DNA of 5,065 bases from Anaerolineae bacterium (GTDB taxonomy: Bacteria; Chloroflexota; Anaerolineae; 4572-78; J111), in contig JAGRBY010000544.1 in NCBI GenBank assembly GCA_020433835.1, positions 1-5,065 of the forward strand. The letters run 5' to 3'. The notes below the pieces were generated by a model that had not been told where the DNA came from, ran no database searches, and was given only the letters and a program-made list of their open reading frames with translations. Positions 1 through 3,335 of this stretch are shown piece after piece; the stretch's first letter is position 1; each line of letters starts with the position of its first letter. A program made the position numbers and the translations under genes.

Positions 1-1
1 C

Positions 2-826
2 GTTACCCTAGCCAATCCCTCTACGCCGGAGCGGTCGGTGATGCGCCACAGCGTGCTCAACAGCGTGCTGGAGATTGTGGCCGAAAACAGCAAACACCAC
101 GCTCGGCTAGAATTCTTTGAGGTGGGGCATGTCTATCTCCCCACGTCCGGCCTCACCGGCGAAGCGGCCATTCTGCCTGAAGAAAAACGCCGCCTGGTCA
201 TCGCCATGACCGGCCCGCGCAGCGAGATGAGCTGGCTGCCGACCGACACCGAGTTGATGGATTTCTTCGATCTAAAAGGTGTCGTCGAATCGCTGCTCGA
301 TGGGCTGCATCTCGATGAGGTTGCCTTCAAACCGGCCAAGCATCACACTTTCTATCCCGGTCGCGTCGCCGACTTAGAGATCGGCGGTCAATCGGTTGGG
401 CTGCTGGGCCAACTGCACCCATATGTGGTTGAAGCCTACGACATTCAAGTCGAAGACGACCAACCCGTGCTGGCCGCCGATTTCGATTTAGATGCCCTGC
501 TAGGCCAAGTACCCGATCTGTACGCCGTCGGCAGCGTGCCGCGCTTCCCGCCGGTGCAGCAAGATATCGCCTTGGTCGTCGATGAAACCGTACCGGCTGA
601 TAAGATTCACCAGCTGATCATGCAAACCGGTCGACCGCTGCTGACCGGAGCCACGTTGTTTGACGTCTTCCGCGGCGAGCAAATCGGCGCGGGCAAAAAG
701 AGCTTAGCCTTCAGCCTGACCTTCCAATCGGAAGAAACAACGCTCACCGATAAAGTGGTTGCCAAGCAGCAGCAAAAAATCGTCAAGCGGCTTGAACACG
801 AAATCGGGGCGCAGTTGAGGGGGTAA
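2..826 (+). CDS. pheT: Phenylalanyl-tRNA synthetase beta subunit, C-terminal part (5' end outside window)
   Basis: The beta subunit of the cytoplasmic (alpha-beta)2 phenylalanyl-tRNA synthetase, which charges tRNA-Phe. The reading frame is open from base 2, so the gene enters from the left, and the GTG at 38 is an internal valine. The first residues, NPSTPERSVMRHSVL, match the conserved 'NP...ER..MR.SLLP' stretch of the catalytic-like core of the family. It is followed by FFEVGHVY, also typical of that core. The last ~90 residues, from about SVPRFPPVQQDIALVV through FDVFRGEQIGAGKKSLAFSL to LEHEIGAQLRG, are the FDX-ACB ferredoxin-like anticodon-binding domain that closes bacterial PheT. Roughly 275 of the usual ~800 residues are visible. 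The end looks intact and normal. The next gene starts 33 bases downstream on the same strand, with no visible terminator between, so readthrough into the accessory module is possible. Confidence 0.96.
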   Translation, partial: VTLANPSTPERSVMRHSVLNSVLEIVAENSKHHARLEFFEVGHVYLPTSGLTGEAAILPEEKRRLVIAMTGPRSEMSWLPTDTELMDFFDLKGVVESLLDGLHLDEVAFKPAKHHTFYPGRVADLEIGGQSVGLLGQLHPYVVEAYDIQVEDDQPVLAADFDLDALLGQVPDLYAVGSVPRFPPVQQDIALVVDETVPADKIHQLIMQTGRPLLTGATLFDVFRGEQIGAGKKSLAFSLTFQSEETTLTDKVVAKQQQKIVKRLEHEIGAQLRG

Positions 827-859
827 ATGTAAGGCACAGAATTACCTTGAAACAGAACT

Positions 860-1390
860 ATGGCAACTTTAACCAAAGCTGAAATTTTAGATGCTCTCCG
901 CAGACTGGGCGAACTTGCCGAACAACAGGGTGACTTAGTAGAATTACTTTTGGTGGGAGGCGCAGCCATGGTCTTACTCTATGATGCGCGAGTTGCTACC
1001 CGCGATGTGGATGTGCTAATTCGTTCCCCCAAAGAGGCCAGACGTGTCAGAGCATTAGCCCTACAAGTGGCAACAGACTATGATCTGCCCAAAGATTGGC
1101 TCAATGATGGAGCTAAGGGTTACATAGTTGGCATTAGCGAAGGACATGATGTCTTTTCGGCCCCAGGTATTGTTGTCTCAACACCCTCAGTCGCCCAATT
1201 GCTGGCAATGAAACTGTCAGCCTGGAGAGATGACGTAGACATTAACGATGCTGCTCAACTGTTGCAGGCATTAACAGGCGAACAAGAACATGTTTGGTCA
1301 ATGGTTGAACCTTATTTAGTGCCAGGTAATGAATTGAAGGCCCGTTATGCATTTCTAGATTTGTGGGAGGCGATTTATGATAGAAATTAA
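860..1390 (+). CDS. Small nucleotidyltransferase-fold protein (DUF6036/AbiEii-like), possible toxin-side gene of a two-gene module
   Basis: A 176-residue protein with the marks of a minimal nucleotidyltransferase of the pol-beta superfamily. VGGAAMVLLY (residues 32-41) supplies the GG motif. TRDVDVLI (47-54) supplies the paired aspartates D49 and D51 expected to bind metal. LLAMKLSAWRDDVDINDAAQ (114-133) fits the later conserved 'K...R..D..D' motif seen in DUF6036 and AbiEii-type proteins. Proteins of this kind often sit in two-gene toxin-antitoxin or defence modules, and some transfer nucleotides to tRNA or proteins; the substrate here is unknown. The ATG at 860 gives a sensible amphipathic N-terminus, but I see no clear Shine-Dalgarno sequence in front of it. 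The gene overlaps the next one by 14 bases. Its codons are visibly more AT-rich than those of pheT, which suggests acquisition. The fold assignment is fairly firm; the toxin role is inferred from context. Confidence 0.82.
   Translation: MATLTKAEILDALRRLGELAEQQGDLVELLLVGGAAMVLLYDARVATRDVDVLIRSPKEARRVRALALQVATDYDLPKDWLNDGAKGYIVGISEGHDVFSAPGIVVSTPSVAQLLAMKLSAWRDDVDINDAAQLLQALTGEQEHVWSMVEPYLVPGNELKARYAFLDLWEAIYDRN
1365..1370 (+). promoter_or_regulatory. Strong ribosome binding site for the second gene of the module
   Basis: GGGAGG lies six bases before the ATG at 1377 and inside the coding sequence of the upstream gene. It fixes the start of the downstream gene and implies translational coupling within one mRNA. 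The upstream gene lacks such a site, so the second product may be made in excess, as is common for the antidote partner of toxin-antitoxin pairs. Confidence 0.75.
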
Positions 1391-1733
1391 AGAATTGGCT
1401 GAAGCTGTTCTCAATCAAGACGGCATTGTTGTAAGGAGCTTAGTTCAAGATTTTCTTGCACAACAGCCGGATTTGTCCAATTTGCCTAAGCCTGATACTG
1501 ATGATGCGCGTATACTAGCTGTAGCCGCCGCATTAGTAGAACTCTTTGCTATGCGGTTAGAGCAAGAAGTTCCCAGCTGGACTGGAACTATTGGCCCCAT
1601 ATCCGAACCAATATTCTTAGTCAAAGCTGCGGCCAGTATGAAAAGACTGCGGGAATTATGTTTTACTGAAGCTCCAGAACCGTTACGTAGGCGAGGCTTA
1701 TACGCCCCCCCCAATTATTTAGAATTCGTATAA
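1377..1733 (+). CDS. Uncharacterised 118-residue partner of the nucleotidyltransferase, possible antitoxin
   Basis: I cannot assign this protein to a named family. It begins at an ATG 6 bases after GGGAGG and overlaps the stop of the nucleotidyltransferase gene by 14 bases, so the two are surely cotranscribed. The sequence is mostly helical in character: residues 1-30 (IKELAEAVLNQ, VRSLVQDFLAQQ), a helix with DDARILAVAAALVELFAMRL near 42-61, then IFLVKAAASMKRLRELC around 79-95. The C-terminal tail, EPLRRRGLYAPPNYLEFV, is basic and then PP-containing. I have the impression that this 'RRR..(Y/F)APP..L' ending recurs in small proteins next to nucleotidyltransferases, but I could not check it. 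There is no signal peptide, membrane segment or DNA-binding motif. Antitoxin or adaptor for the upstream enzyme is the most natural reading, based only on gene arrangement. It is the last gene before the repeat region. Confidence 0.75.
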   Translation: MIEIKELAEAVLNQDGIVVRSLVQDFLAQQPDLSNLPKPDTDDARILAVAAALVELFAMRLEQEVPSWTGTIGPISEPIFLVKAAASMKRLRELCFTEAPEPLRRRGLYAPPNYLEFV

Positions 1734-1736
1734 GCG

Positions 1737-1838
1737 AGGGACGGAGCATCTTTTTGGCTATGCTCAGGACAGGCCTCAGATGCGGAGCGGTTCTGCCCCT
1801 GCCATCCGTATCTGACGCTTGCGGCTCACTCCGCCTTA
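1737..1838. repeat. Paired hairpins resembling a dispersed intergenic repeat
   Basis: Two stem-loops follow the end of the two-gene module. The first pairs GAGCAT (1744-1749) with ATGCTC (1760-1765) around a ten-base loop. The second pairs TCAGATGCGGA (1776-1786) with TCCGTATCTGA (1805-1815), eleven pairs with one G.T. The stretch TTGGCTATGCTCAGGACAGG (1754-1773) resembles a short palindromic repeat I recall being widely scattered in Chloroflexota and other genomes, in forms like CGACTACGCTCAGGACAGG. That resemblance is from memory and unverified. No T-run follows either stem, so they are poor candidates for intrinsic terminators. Confidence 0.55.
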
Positions 1839-1842
1839 TTTG

Positions 1843-1916
1843 AAAGGTAGTGGGTTTAGTAGGACAAATCGCTGATTTGTCCAAGTTGGAACAAGTCAGC
1901 GACTTGTTCTACCTTT
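1843..1916. repeat. Three-way-junction palindromic element with two sibling hairpins
   Basis: Outer arms AAAGGTA (1843-1849) and TACCTTT (1910-1916) enclose two perfect 9-bp hairpins. The first is GGACAAATC (1862-1870) with GATTTGTCC (1874-1882) around GCT. The second is GAACAAGTC (1889-1897) with GACTTGTTC (1901-1909) around AGC. The hairpins are related to each other: both are built on an ACAA(A/G)TC...GA(C/T)TTGT core, and their loops are complementary triplets (GCT and AGC). The whole 74-base unit folds into a compact clover-like structure on either strand. It could be a small mobile palindromic repeat, or an RNA-processing or protein-binding site. Confidence 0.6.
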
Positions 1917-1976
1917 TTATTGCCGGTGCCGACTCAACAGAAACTGTCCGACCTCGCGGCAAAAACCTTACGAATC

Positions 1977-2348
1977 GGCCATGTCTTCCAAATTTTCCAA
2001 CGCGAGCTTTATAGATCCATAATTTTTTCGAATAATCTCCAACGAAGCTATAACAAAAGTGGAGTCGCGTTTTTTGTTTTCCGCTTTCGATGTATCGAAT
2101 CGCTATCTCGTCCAATTTTTCCAACGGTAGCTTTATAGATCCATAATTTTTTCGGATAATCTCCAACGAAGCTATAACAAAAGTGGAGTCACGCTTTTTG
2201 TTTTACGCTTTCGATGTATCAAATCGCCATCTCGTCCAATTTTTCCAACGGTAGCTTTATAGAACCGTAATTTTTTCGGATAATCTCCAACGAAGCTATA
2301 ACAAAAGTGGAGTCGCGTTTTTTGTTTTCCGCTTTTGATGCATCGAAA
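1977..2348. repeat. Three tandem copies of a 124-bp repeat unit
   Basis: The copies run 1977-2100, 2101-2224 and 2225-2348. Identical landmarks recur at a spacing of exactly 124: CTTTATAG at 2007, 2131 and 2255, followed in each by the AATCTCCAACGAAGCTATAA block. Copies two and three differ at only a handful of bases; copy one is more diverged in its first 30 bases. The unit splits into three parts of about 42, 42 and 40 bp, each with a T-tract and a TATA/CGAT-containing core related to the 42-bp monomers that follow. 124 is not a multiple of three, so a reading frame cannot stay in register through the copies, which argues that the array is not coding. The gap between flanking genes is about 980 bases, and this array fills more than a third of it. 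Confidence 0.9.
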
Positions 2349-2372
2349 GCGGAATTTTTTAGAGGCGACTCC
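2309..2372. repeat. 64-bp nested palindrome at the junction of the two arrays
   Basis: Two inverted-repeat pairs share the same centre, between 2340 and 2341. The inner pair is an 11-bp stem (2329-2339 with 2342-2352, one T.G). The outer pair is GGAGTCGC (2309-2316) with GCGACTCC (2365-2372), eight perfect pairs. Between them lie T-rich strands that do not pair. The junction is where GGAGTCGC of the 124-bp unit gives way to its reverse complement GCGACTCC in the 42-bp unit, so the two arrays meet here in a partly inverted arrangement. Confidence 0.75.
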
Positions 2373-2570
2373 GGTTTCGATACATCGAATGCCGTTTTTT
2401 TTAGAGGCGACTCCGGTTTTGACATAGCTAAAGCCGGATTTTTTGCAAGCGACCTTGGTTGCGCTATACAAAAAGCCGGATCTTTTGCAAGCGACTCCGG
2501 TTGAGTGGTATCGAAAGCGGTTTTTTTTATGAACAACTCGGGTTACGTTATATAAATAGCCATGTGTTGT
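2319..2570 (+). repeat. 42-bp-period tandem array of hairpin plus T-tract monomers
   Basis: Six successive monomers begin at about 2319, 2361, 2403, 2445, 2487 and 2529, exactly 42 apart. Most contain a short spacer such as AGAGGCGACT or GCAAGCGACT, then an imperfect palindrome, then a T-run. The T-runs end at 2360, 2402, 2444, 2486 and 2528 (6, 8, 6, 4 and 8 Ts). The clearest stem is CCGCTTTTGAT with ATCGAAAGCGG (2329-2352), followed by AA and T6. Another is CCGGTTTT with AAAGCCGG (2413-2437), followed by AT6. On the + strand these look like rho-independent terminators set in series. The spacing equals about four helical turns, so the T-tracts are also helically phased. The last monomer (2529-2570) is decayed and lacks the final T-run. 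All reading frames stay open only because 42 is a multiple of three. Confidence 0.88.
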
Positions 2571-2717
2571 GACAAAATCCGGTACGCAACCGGAGAAACA
2601 CTGAAGCACTGATGGGCCTGAATACACTGAAGCACGCCTATTCTTCAGCGTATTTATAAAAATCAAGATGTTTTTCTGTTTAGGATGTGTATAAAAGATG
2701 AAGGGATGGGAACTATT
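2571..2717. other. Gene-free stretch with a small hairpin and a 12-base direct repeat
   Basis: This stretch lies between the array and the toxin remnant and holds no credible gene. TCCGGT (2578-2583) pairs with ACCGGA (2589-2594) around a five-base loop; this may be the worn-out next monomer of the 42-bp array. ACACTGAAGCAC occurs at 2598-2609 and again at 2624-2635. The second copy also forms CTGAAG/CTTCAG (2627-2632 with 2643-2648), a weak stem without a T-run. I see no clear terminator for the minus-strand toxin-antitoxin transcript. Confidence 0.45.
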
Positions 2718-2996
2718 TTATAACCGACGATAAGCCTGACCTCTAGGAGCAATTTCCACGACCAGTACAATCAACTTATCCTCTTCAAGGGCATAGGATA
2801 TTCGCCAATCTCCAACGTGCAGACGATATAAGTTATCATAACCGCTCAACTTTTTGCTACCCGTTGGCTTGGGATTGACAGCCAACTGATTGATAGCCTC
2901 TCGAATACGGCGGCCAGTCGTTTTATCCAGTCGTCGTAACGACTTTTCAGCCCGACGCTGAATGAAAAACTACCAGGTTGAACCTGGCTCAGTCAT
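2718..2996 (-). pseudogene. RelE/ParE-type toxin, interrupted by an in-frame TAG at codon 9
   Basis: Read from the ATG at 2996-2994, the frame is MTEPGSTW, then TAG at 2972-2970, then FFIQRRAEKSLRRLDK and on to PRGQAYRRL and TAA: 92 positions including the stop. The body is typical of the RelE/ParE superfamily, whose members cleave mRNA on ribosomes or poison gyrase: (RR)AEKSLRRLDK, the KKLSG turn (48-52), LYRLHVGDWRISY (56-68), LIVLVVEIAPRG and a closing AYRRL. Basic residues K48, K49, R58, R65 and R85 and Y89 stand where RelE has its catalytic set, so the body itself looks undamaged. GAGGA lies eight bases before the ATG, and the gene overlaps the antitoxin stop by eight bases. No downstream ATG exists in frame, and the first TTG is near codon 38, too late for function. 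A CAG to TAG change is the simplest cause. Confidence 0.8.
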
Positions 2997-3225
2997 CTTG
3001 GGCTTCCTCAGCCAAAAGCTCTACTTCTACCTCAGACCAGGGGCGGGCGGTCGAGGGATCGTGGAGGTATTCTTCATAGGCTTCCGCCGCTGCCGCTGTA
3101 TCGGTTAAGTCATCCAACAGCGTCAGCAGTTCATTCCATAAGGCCATGTCGAGCACAACGGCTTTCTTTGTCCCATTGGCATCAACCATAAATTGAGCAG
3201 ATTTAACGATTTCATCAATACTCAT
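2989..3225 (-). CDS. RelB/Phd-like antitoxin partner of the RelE-type toxin
   Basis: A 78-residue acidic protein. The N-terminal half, MSIDEIVKSAQFMVDANGTK then KAVVLDMALWNELLTLLDDL, fits the small Phd/YefM/RelB-like antitoxins: a short strand and helix with 'G..KAVVLD...W..LL..L', which dimerises and binds the operator. The C-terminal half (about 45-78) is helical and rich in Asp and Glu (AYEEYLHDPSTARPWSEVEV, then LLAEEAQDD), the usual toxin-wrapping segment. I chose the ATG at 3225 because GGAAAGG stands eight bases upstream and because an upstream promoter would otherwise lie inside the gene. A longer frame from 3339 adds residues unlike the family. The product would neutralise the toxin encoded immediately downstream by direct binding and repress its own promoter. 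The gene appears intact although the toxin is not. The exact antitoxin family is uncertain. Confidence 0.78.
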   Translation of the reverse strand: MSIDEIVKSAQFMVDANGTKKAVVLDMALWNELLTLLDDLTDTAAAAEAYEEYLHDPSTARPWSEVEVELLAEEAQDD

Positions 3226-3244
3226 GGCACTAACCTTTCCACTT

Positions 3245-3261
3245 GATATTAAAACTATATC
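3245..3261. promoter_or_regulatory. Possible operator overlapping the -10 element
   Basis: GATAT (3245-3249) and ATATC (3257-3261) form an inverted repeat with a seven-base centre. It covers the -10 hexamer and the expected start point, which is where an autoregulating antitoxin dimer would bind. The arms are short and AT-rich, so chance is a real alternative. Confidence 0.35.
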
Positions 3262-3281
3262 TATTCCGGGATGGGAGTCAA
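3254..3281 (-). promoter_or_regulatory. Sigma70-type promoter of the toxin-antitoxin operon
   Basis: On the minus strand, TTGACT (3281-3276) is followed by a 16-base spacer and TATAGT (3259-3254). Both hexamers are one or two bases from consensus. Transcription would begin near 3247, leaving a leader of about 20 bases that contains the ribosome binding site GGAAAGG (3240-3234) and ends at the ATG at 3225. Confidence 0.65.
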
Positions 3282-3335
3282 AAGTTCTTGGCCGTCTTCT
3301 CTGGCATGCCTTCAAAATGACCAAAAACAACGTAA

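Noticed and set aside
38..40. GTG at 38 as the start of the first gene
   Set aside because: The frame is open upstream and the residues before it (NPSTPERSV) match conserved PheT sequence, so it is internal.
1741..1840. tRNA or small RNA gene in the hairpin-rich stretch after the two-gene module
   Set aside because: No acceptor stem, T-loop (GTTCRA) or CCA end fits; the stems are better explained as dispersed palindromic repeats.
1920..2166. Short open frames on both strands over the 124-bp repeats
   Set aside because: They cross repeat units that are out of register by one base per copy and show no conserved protein pattern or start signal.
1977..2570. CRISPR array
   Set aside because: The whole unit repeats, with no unique spacers between constant repeats, and no cas gene is in the window.
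2172..2666. Minus-strand open frame of 164 codons with a 14-residue repeat (TGVASKK-like), plus other frames across the array
   Set aside because: A 42-base period keeps every frame open on both strands, and the 124-base units shift frame in each copy. There is no SD, and the same DNA gives repeats in several frames, so it is very likely not coding.
2955..2990. A frameshift rather than a nonsense codon as the toxin lesion (antitoxin frame reads NLVVFHS)
   Set aside because: That frame has no start codon after the antitoxin stop, whereas the ATG at 2996 is in frame with the toxin body and has an SD. A single TAG explains the break more simply.
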